The position numbers and the translations under genes were made by a program. Positions 1 through 6,744 of a stretch of DNA of 21,510 nt are shown piece by piece; the stretch's first letter is position 1, and each line of letters starts with the position of its first letter. The stretch spans positions 1 to 21,510 of the forward strand of contig JAJZTU010000019.1 of the NCBI GenBank assembly GCA_021848765.1, written 5' to 3'. The notes below the pieces were generated by a model. It saw only the letters and a list, made by a program, of their open reading frames with translations, did no database searches and had not been told where the DNA came from. Source of the stretch: Bacillota bacterium. GTDB taxonomy: Bacteria > Bacillota > GCA-003054495 > Carboxydocellales > JAJZTU01.

Positions 1-887
1 CCTTCTTTGACTGCCTCTACATCCTCAGCAGTGCGCAATGGAGGGTTTACTTTGGTATTGGTGTTATAGCCCTGCACTGCCTCGTGGGTGAGCGTAAAGT
101 GATGAGGTGCAGCTTCGGCGGTAACCTGCACTCCCCTGGCTTTGGCCTCCCTGATAATCCGTACTGATCCTGCTGTGCTCACATGGGCAATGTGCACCGG
201 GCATCCGGTCAACTCGGCAAGGATGATATCCCTGGCTACCATGACTTCTTCCGCTGCTGAAGGTATTCCTTTCAAACCCAGCACCGTGGACCAGTATCCC
301 TCATGCATAACTCCCTCTGCCGCCAGGTCGGGGTCTTCGCAGTGGGAGATAATAGTCAGATCAAACATCCTGGCATATTGCATGGCCAGGCGCATTACTT
401 CCGCGTTAGGCACCGGCCTGCCGTCATCGGAAAGGGCAACTATCCCGGCCCCTTTCATATCCCCGATTTCGGCCAGTTCCTTGCCCTCAGAGCCTTTGGT
501 GATATTTCCGATGGGGAATACATTGACTACTCCGGTCTGGGCTGCCCTGGCCTTAATGAATTCCACAACAGCCTGGTTATCTACCACCGGCTTGGTATTC
601 GGCATACAGGCCACACTGGTAAACCCTCCCCGGGCCGCCGCCCGGGTACCCGTGGCAATGGTCTCTTTGGCCTCCAGACCCGGTTCCCGGAGATGGACAT
701 GCATATCGATCAGTCCGGGTACGACCAGCTTCCCGGCAGCATGGATAACTTCCATGGAGTTTTCCGGCTTAATTTCCTTGGCCACCCGGACGATTTTTCC
801 GTCCTCCACCAGGATGTCTCCGGCCATATCCAGGCCGCCCGCCGGGTCAATTATTCTTCCACCTTTAATCAGTAAACTACCGGGCAT
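1..887 (-). CDS. pyrC: Dihydroorotase, class I (partial, C-terminus off the left edge)
   Basis: Zn enzyme of de novo pyrimidine synthesis that cyclises N-carbamoyl-aspartate to dihydroorotate in the cytosol. About 295 of the roughly 430 residues usual for the family are visible. The frame begins ATG-CCC-GGT (MPGSLLIKGGRIIDP) and carries the metal-binding HxH in DMHVHLREPG (H63, H65), the ALSDDGRPV segment with the bridging acidic residue near D155, and the later SHCED and HIAHVST metal-ligand segments. The start is set by a GGAGGAGG ribosome site at 899-906. The ATG overlaps the last 11 bases of pyrB, so translation is probably coupled. It is the fourth gene of the pyr operon and is controlled by the upstream PyrR attenuators. 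No damage is seen in the visible part. Confidence 0.96.
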   Translation of the reverse strand, partial: MPGSLLIKGGRIIDPAGGLDMAGDILVEDGKIVRVAKEIKPENSMEVIHAAGKLVVPGLIDMHVHLREPGLEAKETIATGTRAAARGGFTSVACMPNTKPVVDNQAVVEFIKARAAQTGVVNVFPIGNITKGSEGKELAEIGDMKGAGIVALSDDGRPVPNAEVMRLAMQYARMFDLTIISHCEDPDLAAEGVMHEGYWSTVLGLKGIPSAAEEVMVARDIILAELTGCPVHIAHVSTAGSVRIIREAKARGVQVTAEAAPHHFTLTHEAVQGYNTNTKVNPPLRTAEDVEAVKE

Positions 888-1815
888 CTTCTGCAGCGCC
901 TCCTCCTGTGAGCAAATACAACAGGGCCATCCGCACCGCAACCCCGTTGGTAACTTGTTCCGTGATTACTGACTGTATGCCGTCGGCCACATCCGGGGAA
1001 ATCTCCACACCCCGGTTCATCGGCCCCGGGTGCAGCACCAGGGCATCAGGTTTGGCATATTTAAGCCGCCCGGCGTTGAGGCCGAAGATACGGGCATATT
1101 CCCTTACTGTGGGAAACAGCCCCTTTTGCTGCCGCTCCAACTGAATCCGCAGGACATTGATTACATCCACACCTTCCAGGGCTTCCTCAACTCTGGTATA
1201 AGCCTGAACCCCCAGCTTTTCGATTTCGGGAGGTAATAGCGTTGACGGGCCAACCACCCGGACTTCCGCACCCATTTTGGTGAGGCCCCAAATATTGGAG
1301 CGGGCCACCCTGCTGTGCAGCACATCCCCTAGGATAGCCACTTTAAGCCCCTCCAGCCTGCCCAGTTTCTCCCTAATGGTGTACATATCTAAAAGGGCCT
1401 GAGTAGGATGCTCATGGGTCCCGTCCCCGGCATTAATTACCGAGGCTTTGACATGCCTGGCCAACAAGTGGGGTGACCCCGAAGCGCCGTGCCGCAGGAT
1501 AATTACATCTGCCCCCATCACCTCAATGGTCTTGGCCGTATCCTTCAAAGTTTCCCCCTTGGCCACACTGCTGGAGGAAGCAGCAATATTGATGGTGTCA
1601 GCGCTGAGATATTTTCCGGCCAGCTCAAAAGACGTCCGGGTCCGGGTACTGTTTTCGTAAAACAGGTTAACCACAGCCTTTCCCCGTAGGGTAGGCACCT
1701 TTTTGATTTTCCGCAGAATGATATCTTTCATGGGAACTGCAGTATCCAGAATGAGTTCGATTTCTTCCCTGGTGATATCCCTTAGCCCTAGCAAATCTTT
1801 GCTTTTAAGGCCCAT
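877..1815 (-). CDS. pyrB: Aspartate carbamoyltransferase catalytic subunit
   Basis: Condenses carbamoyl phosphate with L-aspartate to N-carbamoyl-aspartate, the committed step of UMP synthesis. It has 312 residues, close to the usual 300-310. The carbamoyl-phosphate loop STRTR lies at residues 56-60, followed by SFELAGKYL. The HEHPTQALLDMYT segment near the middle and the late VLHPGPMNRGVEI aspartate-side segment are both intact. ATG start with GGAGGAGGG just upstream. No regulatory-chain gene (pyrI) is visible, as is usual in Bacillus-type operons. It lies between pyrP, from which it is separated by a PyrR attenuator, and pyrC, which it overlaps. Confidence 0.97.
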   Translation of the reverse strand: MGLKSKDLLGLRDITREEIELILDTAVPMKDIILRKIKKVPTLRGKAVVNLFYENSTRTRTSFELAGKYLSADTINIAASSSSVAKGETLKDTAKTIEVMGADVIILRHGASGSPHLLARHVKASVINAGDGTHEHPTQALLDMYTIREKLGRLEGLKVAILGDVLHSRVARSNIWGLTKMGAEVRVVGPSTLLPPEIEKLGVQAYTRVEEALEGVDVINVLRIQLERQQKGLFPTVREYARIFGLNAGRLKYAKPDALVLHPGPMNRGVEISPDVADGIQSVITEQVTNGVAVRMALLYLLTGGGAAEDAR

Positions 1816-1834
1816 CTCATTCCCTCCTCCTTAC

Positions 1835-1920
1835 AAAAAATGCCTCCTGTCATCAACTCATGACAAGGAGGCAGAATAATCCCCTAAAGCTTCCTGCCGC
1901 CTTGTCAGCCTCTCCGGACT
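1835..1920 (-). promoter_or_regulatory. PyrR-dependent attenuator before pyrB
   Basis: On the minus strand the sequence AGTCCGGAGAGGCT (1907-1920) fits the known PyrR-binding loop consensus ARUCCNGNGAGGYU. It is followed by an antiterminator arm TGACAAGGCGGCAG (1894-1907). That arm can pair, with one mismatch, to CTGCCTCCTTGTCA (1861-1874). The second arm is also the 5' half of an intrinsic terminator: TGCCTCC(T)TGTCAT, a short loop, ATGACAGGAGGCA, then six T (1835-1873). The two structures therefore exclude each other. From family knowledge, UMP-bound PyrR holds the first loop and lets the terminator form, reducing pyrB and pyrC expression. Confidence 0.93.
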
Positions 1921-1957
1921 AAACTTAAAGAACGGTAACCGAAAACTGCTAATATAC

Positions 1958-3214
1958 TCAGCCTACCCGTTTACTCTCTTCAACGGAATCCATCTCCAGT
2001 GTAGTCACGGCAGGCTCTTCTTGCTTTTCCTGGGGTAAAATCAGATTTAACAAAATCCCGGCAATGGTAGCATACCCCACGCCATGGTTAGGATACCCAA
2101 TCCCCACAACCAAAATTATCGAAACTATAATCAAATTCCGGGTGCTGGATAAGTCGGTTCTGGCCTCAATCATGGTCCGAATCCCCGCGGCGGCAATCAT
2201 CCCAAACAGCAGAATCACCACGCCACCCATAACTGCGGCGGGAATGGAGGAAATCACATCTCTTACGGGCCCGACAAAACTCAAGAATATTGCCACCACG
2301 GCTGCCAGTTGGATAACCATTGCACTGTAAACCCTGGTCACAGCCACCACCCCAATGTTTTCCCCGTATGTTGTGCTGGGCGGCCCCCCGAAAAAGGCCG
2401 CTACGGCTGTGGCCAAGCCATTGCCCAGCAGTACCCGGTCAAAGCCGGGATTCTTAATTAAATCCCGCTCCGTTACATTCCCGATTACAAAAATATGTCC
2501 CAGGTCTTCAATAATGGTAACCAGGGCCAAAGGAGCCAGGAGCAAAATTGCTCCAAGCTGAAACTCAGGAAGCACCAGGTGCGGTGTATTCAAAACCGGC
2601 CCGGCGCCTATCTTGCTGAAATCCACCAAACCCCGGAAGATGGCAAACACATATCCGGCGCCAATCCCCAGGAGAATAGGAATTACCTTAAAGAAACCCC
2701 GGGCAAACACACTGATTAAAATGGTGGCCACCAGGGTAAAGATAGCGGTAGGCCAGTCCGTCCCGGCCATATTAGGTCCGAGGGCAACCCCGGCCAGGCT
2801 TAAGCCGATAATCATTACCACCGGGCCAACTACAACGCTGGGTACATACCTGGTAATAATCTCAGAACCAAAGGCCCGCACCAGCAGGAAAACCACTATG
2901 TAGACCAGGCCGACCACAAAAGCGGCACCCATAGCCATTGGCACATTTGGCCCGGCGGGATTATCTTTAACCATGGAGGCAATCCCCGCTATATAGGCAA
3001 AGGATGAGCCCAAATAAGCCGGGACCATGCCCTTGGTCATCAGGTGAAAAATCAGGGTCCCAATTCCGGAAGTCAGCAGCGCTACCGAAGGATCAAGGCC
3101 GGTCAGTATCGGTACCAGCACCGTAGCCCCAAACATGGCAAAAACGTGCTGAAGCGCTAATAACAAGGCTTGTACAACCGGGGGCTTTTCATGGATGTCA
3201 TATCTTTTTTCCAT
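1958..3214 (-). CDS. pyrP: Uracil permease, NCS2 family
   Basis: Membrane symporter that imports uracil for salvage. It has 418 residues with many hydrophobic segments, fitting the 14-helix UraA fold. The family hallmarks are the helix segment TIIEDLGHIFVIGN and the substrate-site segment YGENIGVVAVTRVYS, each carrying the conserved Glu. The N-terminus (MEKRYDIHEKPPVVQALLLA) begins at an ATG with GGAGGG eight bases upstream. It lies between pyrR and pyrB in the pyr operon, which favours uracil over xanthine as substrate. The 89-bp gap from pyrR carries no PyrR-binding loop, so pyrR and pyrP are probably controlled by the same upstream attenuator. Confidence 0.95.
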   Translation of the reverse strand: MEKRYDIHEKPPVVQALLLALQHVFAMFGATVLVPILTGLDPSVALLTSGIGTLIFHLMTKGMVPAYLGSSFAYIAGIASMVKDNPAGPNVPMAMGAAFVVGLVYIVVFLLVRAFGSEIITRYVPSVVVGPVVMIIGLSLAGVALGPNMAGTDWPTAIFTLVATILISVFARGFFKVIPILLGIGAGYVFAIFRGLVDFSKIGAGPVLNTPHLVLPEFQLGAILLLAPLALVTIIEDLGHIFVIGNVTERDLIKNPGFDRVLLGNGLATAVAAFFGGPPSTTYGENIGVVAVTRVYSAMVIQLAAVVAIFLSFVGPVRDVISSIPAAVMGGVVILLFGMIAAAGIRTMIEARTDLSSTRNLIIVSIILVVGIGYPNHGVGYATIAGILLNLILPQEKQEEPAVTTLEMDSVEESKRVG

Positions 3215-3303
3215 AGATGCATCCCTCCATTAAGTTAAGTCCTTTCAGGCATTTAATTACGACCGAAATAATACTATTTGCGTCCGGAGTAATTCAAGCA
3301 AGA

Positions 3304-3852
3304 TTATTCGACAAATTCCTCCAGTACCACCTTGTCCTCTCCGTCAACTTCATTTAATTTAACTGAAACTACTTCTTTTCGCGACGTAGGTACATTTTTC
3401 CCCACAAAGTCTGCCCTGATGGGTAATTCCCGGTGACCCCTGTCCACCAGTACCGCCAGTTGAATAAACTGGGGCCTGCCCAGGTCAATCAAGGCATCCA
3501 GGGCCGCACGCACAGTCCTCCCGGTATAGAGCACATCATCCACCAGGACAATCTTTTTGCCGTCCACACTAAAGGGTACCTCAGTCTTGTGGACAACCGG
3601 CTGGTTGGCCAGGGTAGTCAGGTCATCCCGGTAAAGGGTAATATCCAAAAAGCCTGCCGGAATCCTGACACCCTCAAACTCACTGATCAGCCCGGCCAAT
3701 CTTTCTGCCAAGGGCACCCCCCGGCGCCTGATTCCAATTACGGCCAGATTGGCTACCCCCTTGTTCTTCTCCACAATCTCGTGGGCAATCCGGGTCAAAG
3801 CCCGCTTTATCCCCACATCATCCATCAGTTGGGTTTTTTCCTGGAGTTTCAT
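3304..3852 (-). CDS. pyrR: Bifunctional PyrR: pyr operon attenuation regulator / uracil phosphoribosyltransferase
   Basis: RNA-binding regulator that senses UMP and promotes termination in pyr leaders. Many homologues also make UMP from uracil and PRPP. It has 182 residues, matching the usual 180. The PRPP-binding motif is IVLVDDVLYTGRT (residues 101-113). The conserved RRRGVPLAERL and DRGHRELPIRADFVGKNVPTS segments are present. I chose the ATG at 3852 (MKLQEKTQLMDD) because AAAGGAGGT lies six bases before it; an in-frame TTG at 3876 would add eight unsupported residues. It is the first gene of the pyr operon, directly behind a PyrR attenuator, so it regulates itself. Confidence 0.97.
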   Translation of the reverse strand: MKLQEKTQLMDDVGIKRALTRIAHEIVEKNKGVANLAVIGIRRRGVPLAERLAGLISEFEGVRIPAGFLDITLYRDDLTTLANQPVVHKTEVPFSVDGKKIVLVDDVLYTGRTVRAALDALIDLGRPQFIQLAVLVDRGHRELPIRADFVGKNVPTSRKEVVSVKLNEVDGEDKVVLEEFVE

Positions 3853-3876
3853 CCGCCGACCTCCTTTTACCCGCAA

Positions 3877-3968
3877 ATAAAAAGCCTACTTGCGCACACG
3901 CTAGCAAGCAGGCATAGTTTACCCAAAAACAGAGCAAAATCTAAAACCCTTACTAGCCTCACCGGACT
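3877..3968 (-). promoter_or_regulatory. PyrR-dependent attenuator in the pyrR leader
   Basis: The minus strand has AGTCCGGTGAGGCT (3955-3968), a full match to the PyrR-binding loop consensus. An antiterminator pairs GCTAGTAAG (3949-3957) with CTTGCTAGC (3900-3908, one G-U pair). The competing intrinsic terminator pairs GCCTGCTTGC (3904-3913) with GCAAGTAGGC (3884-3893) and ends in TTTTT. Terminator and antiterminator share bases 3904-3908 and cannot coexist. The pyrR ribosome site follows directly. Confidence 0.93.
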
Positions 3969-3996
3969 AATTTCAAGGAGTTTTTTTTCCATTACA

Positions 3997-4026
3997 AGTA
4001 TAGCAAACTCTTACCAGTAATGTCAA
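3997..4026 (-). promoter_or_regulatory. Sigma-A-type promoter of the pyr operon
   Basis: TTGACA (4021-4026) is a perfect -35 box. Eighteen bases further along the minus strand lies TATACT (3997-4002), a 5/6 match to the -10 box. Initiation would be near 3990, about 22 bases before the PyrR-binding loop, as expected for a pyr leader. Confidence 0.85.
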
Positions 4027-4070
4027 CTAAATCAACATATTTCGACAAGGGCCCAAACAGAGTTTGCACA

Positions 4071-5891
4071 TTAATGATGCTCAATTTTTAAGACAATCAT
4101 TGTGACATCATCATAGGGAGGCTCCCCTGCCAAAAACTCTTTAAATTCGGAAAAGATGATCTCCTGAATACTGGCTGGGTCATTCATATAGTTTTCTTTG
4201 AGCAAACGTGTGATCCGGCCCAGTCCAAACAACTCTTTTTCCGGGTTTTTTCCTTCCTTGAGGCCATCGGTATAAAACAATACAACATCACCCGGTTCCA
4301 GGACAATTCTGCCCTCCTTGTAGGAAGCATCCTCACGGCCACCCATAAAAAAACTTCTGACCTTTAAAGTTTCAGTTTCCCCGGTAGCGGCGCGGTACAC
4401 CAGTGGTGGGTTGTGTCCGGCATTGGCATAGACCAGTTGCCTGCTTGCAGGATCGTAAATTCCATAGAAAAAAGTAATGAACTGCTGAGTGGTCTCCAGT
4501 TGTGGAAATAAAACCCGGTTAACCCTGTTTACCAAAGCGCTTGGGCTGTCCGTTTCGGAGGCGAAATTCCTGACGTAGGCGTAAGTCATAGCCACAAACA
4601 AGGCCGCCGGAATGCCTTTTCCCATGACGTCGCCGATTGCAATTCCCAGTTTGTTATGTTTAGTCACAAACAAATCGCAATAATCTCCACCGACTTCATT
4701 AGCCGCCACGGCGCTGGCTGCCAGGGTAACTCCGGCAACCCGGGGCAAGTTGATAGGCAACAGGCTGGCTTGAATGCTGTGAGCCAATTCAAGCTCATTC
4801 CTGATTCGGCGGTTATGTTCCTCAAGTACTTCCTCCGCTAATTTACGCCCGGTAATGTCCTGTAAGGTTTCAATTGCCGCAACCAGCTCACCCTTTCTGT
4901 TGTAAACGGGGGCAGCGTCGACAACCACATACCTTTTTCTGCCGCCTGATTTGATAAACCAACTTTCACCGTGTAATCCTTCGGATAAAATTTCGGATTT
5001 AGAGGATAAACTGAATAATTTGGGTAAATCATCATAATTCCTGTCAATAACGATATCCGCAAGGCAAGGCCTCGCCTGATCGTAAAAAGCCTGCCAATGA
5101 TTCCCGGTGCCAACCATTTCCGATGCTTTCATACCTGTCAGTTCTTCACAGGCCCTGTTCCAGATGATCACATTATGATGAGCATCCAGGACAAAGGTGG
5201 GGATTGAGGAGCTCCGGACCATGTTCTCCGCAAACTCTTTTTGCTCCCGAAGCGCTTCTTCCGCTTGCTTGCGCTCTGTGATATCCTTGAAATCTTCAAC
5301 AATTCCGATTATTTCACCGTCGGGTGCCCGAAAGGGAGTCGCCGTAACAATGCAAGAAACTATGGTCCCGTCACAGCGCCTTTTTTCCGCATCACTCACG
5401 TAATATTCTTCCCCATCCAGAATCCTTGTTAACGGACATTCCGAGGTGTGGCAATTGGAGCCGTAAAATGCCTCATAGCACTTTTTTCCCACTGCTTCCT
5501 CTTTACTTATACCTGCGAAAAGCGAAAAGGGATGGTTAATCCGGACCACATTAAAGTGTTTGTCAACCACCCGCATCCCATCGCCCGCAGTGTCAAAGAT
5601 TTGATCCAGCTCTTTGTAGGCGAACCTTGTAGCCTTTTCCGTCTTGCGCACTTTAATAAACTTCCAGGACAAAAGGGCAATCAGGGGCACGGCCGATAGT
5701 CCAGTAAATACAGCCCCCATTTGAGCCATCCGGACTGAACTCCTCGCCAGGGCAGCATATAGAACAGCCATAAAAGTAGCGGTCACCAGAATCACAAGTA
5801 CGGTAAGCGGGAAAAACCAACGTGTTCTAATAAACAGATGTTTAAATTCCGTTGTTGCTTTCCTGGCAAAATTGGTTTCGGTGTTGTTCAT
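4071..5891 (-). CDS. Membrane-anchored PAS-PAS-PP2C (SpoIIE/RsbU-type) phosphatase
   Basis: Protein Ser/Thr phosphatase of the PPM/SpoIIE family; such enzymes usually dephosphorylate an anti-sigma-antagonist or a similar partner. It has 606 residues. Two membrane helices lie at about 26-49 and 57-78. Two PAS domains follow at about 95-207 and 222-347, each ending in a PAC-like DITxRK segment, then a helical linker at 348-372 and the phosphatase domain at 385-605. The metal-binding motifs are intact: VGGDYCDLF, IGDVMGKGIPAAL, YANAGHNPP, FYTDGLKEGKN and YDDVTMIVL. PAS1 carries Cys138, Cys147 and Cys152 in a CYE..C....C pattern, suggesting a bound ligand or redox sensing (inference). ATG start with GGGGAG upstream. 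No anti-sigma or STAS gene is adjacent, so the target is unknown. It is not sporulation SpoIIE, which has about ten membrane helices. Confidence 0.9.
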   Translation of the reverse strand: MNNTETNFARKATTEFKHLFIRTRWFFPLTVLVILVTATFMAVLYAALARSSVRMAQMGAVFTGLSAVPLIALLSWKFIKVRKTEKATRFAYKELDQIFDTAGDGMRVVDKHFNVVRINHPFSLFAGISKEEAVGKKCYEAFYGSNCHTSECPLTRILDGEEYYVSDAEKRRCDGTIVSCIVTATPFRAPDGEIIGIVEDFKDITERKQAEEALREQKEFAENMVRSSSIPTFVLDAHHNVIIWNRACEELTGMKASEMVGTGNHWQAFYDQARPCLADIVIDRNYDDLPKLFSLSSKSEILSEGLHGESWFIKSGGRKRYVVVDAAPVYNRKGELVAAIETLQDITGRKLAEEVLEEHNRRIRNELELAHSIQASLLPINLPRVAGVTLAASAVAANEVGGDYCDLFVTKHNKLGIAIGDVMGKGIPAALFVAMTYAYVRNFASETDSPSALVNRVNRVLFPQLETTQQFITFFYGIYDPASRQLVYANAGHNPPLVYRAATGETETLKVRSFFMGGREDASYKEGRIVLEPGDVVLFYTDGLKEGKNPEKELFGLGRITRLLKENYMNDPASIQEIIFSEFKEFLAGEPPYDDVTMIVLKIEHH

Positions 5892-5964
5892 CTTTTCGAT
5901 TCTCCCCTAACCACCTTTCCGAAAACAGGCATTTCCAGCTTGACCCCGGCGTTCCTACCCATTT

Positions 5965-6473
5965 TCACTCTCCCACATTCTCCAGGGTCCTGCGCACCAA
6001 TAAATCCGTACAAACCATGATGTTACCCACCGAATAGTTGGCCATTCCTCCCCGGTAGAACCTCCGGAACAGTCTCCGGCTGATTTCCTCCCGGCTTTTA
6101 CCACCCTGATAATCCTGCAAAATCGACTCATATACTCTGTCCTCATTGAAAAAGCCGGCAACCACCTTTTCTTTTCCCAGTACTTTAGCGGCAGGCCCGG
6201 AGCCAGTACCTGCAGATGGGGAAAAGCCCCTTTTAGCCCCGGAACACCGCATACATGGTCAAAATGGGCATGGGGAATAATCAAGTACTGCAACTCTTCG
6301 GCAGCAATTTTCAGTTCCTCCAACTGTTGGATTACCTGCGGTACAGACCAGGTAACCCCGCCTTCTACCAAAGCACAGCTCTCACCGCGGACCAGATAAG
6401 CTTGAAAATAATGATTCCCTAATAAGTATACGCTTTCGGAAATATGCTGCGGATAAGCCCCGGCCTTTATCAT
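5965..6473 (-). pseudogene. Metallo-beta-lactamase-fold hydrolase, frameshifted and internally deleted
   Basis: Residues 1-91 (MIKAGAYPQHISESVYLLGN...) are a typical N-terminal half of an MBL hydrolase with the metal motif HAHFDH (H68, H70, D72, H73), ending at FPHLQVLA. The expected continuation, AAKVLGKEKVVAGFFNEDR, lies in another frame, so a one-base change sits at about 6195-6203. That frame then runs into a helical tail (SREEISRRLFRRFYRGGM ... TDLLVRRTLE) and stops at 5965. The second half of the fold is absent, including the GHSPG-like histidine motif and the later Asp and His ligands; I infer about 100 residues are missing near 6140. Read without correction, the frame continues as unrelated sequence to 5955. 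The start (ATG at 6473) and its GAGAGGGGGT ribosome site are intact. A working hydrolase is very unlikely. Confidence 0.8.
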
Positions 6474-6663
6474 GCTGTTTACCCCCTCTCCCCACAAGCC
6501 AAAGGCTTATGCACTTGGACATTGTGACATGCTTATAACCTTCGATAATCGTGTGGCTTATAATTGTTAGGAATTATTCTATATGCCGCCCCAAAAATCC
6601 TTTCCTCCCTTGGGCAAGTGAACGCTTTTATTCCGGTACTGGGTTGCAAATGAATATTTAGTG

Positions 6664-6702
6664 TAAAAAAGAGTCAATGGACCATCCCTTGACTCTTTTT
6701 TA
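6664..6702 (-). terminator. Intrinsic terminator after clpB
   Basis: On the minus strand AAAAAAGAGTCAA pairs perfectly with TTGACTCTTTTTT across an 11-base loop. It lies about 40 bases after the clpB stop. The A and T runs on both sides make it potentially bidirectional. The rest of 6498-6744 holds no gene I can support. Confidence 0.9.
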
Positions 6703-6744
6703 GCTAGATTTAATGTTTTCCGAAACCCCTTTGGCTTCAAATGT

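Noticed and set aside
142..972. Long open frame on the + strand opposite pyrC and pyrB
   Set aside because: It is antisense to two clearly recognised enzymes, has no ribosome site and no domain pattern; it follows from the codon bias of the true genes.
3215..3303. Possible third PyrR attenuator between pyrR and pyrP
   Set aside because: No match to the ARUCCNGNGAGGYU loop and no terminator hairpin with a T-run is visible.
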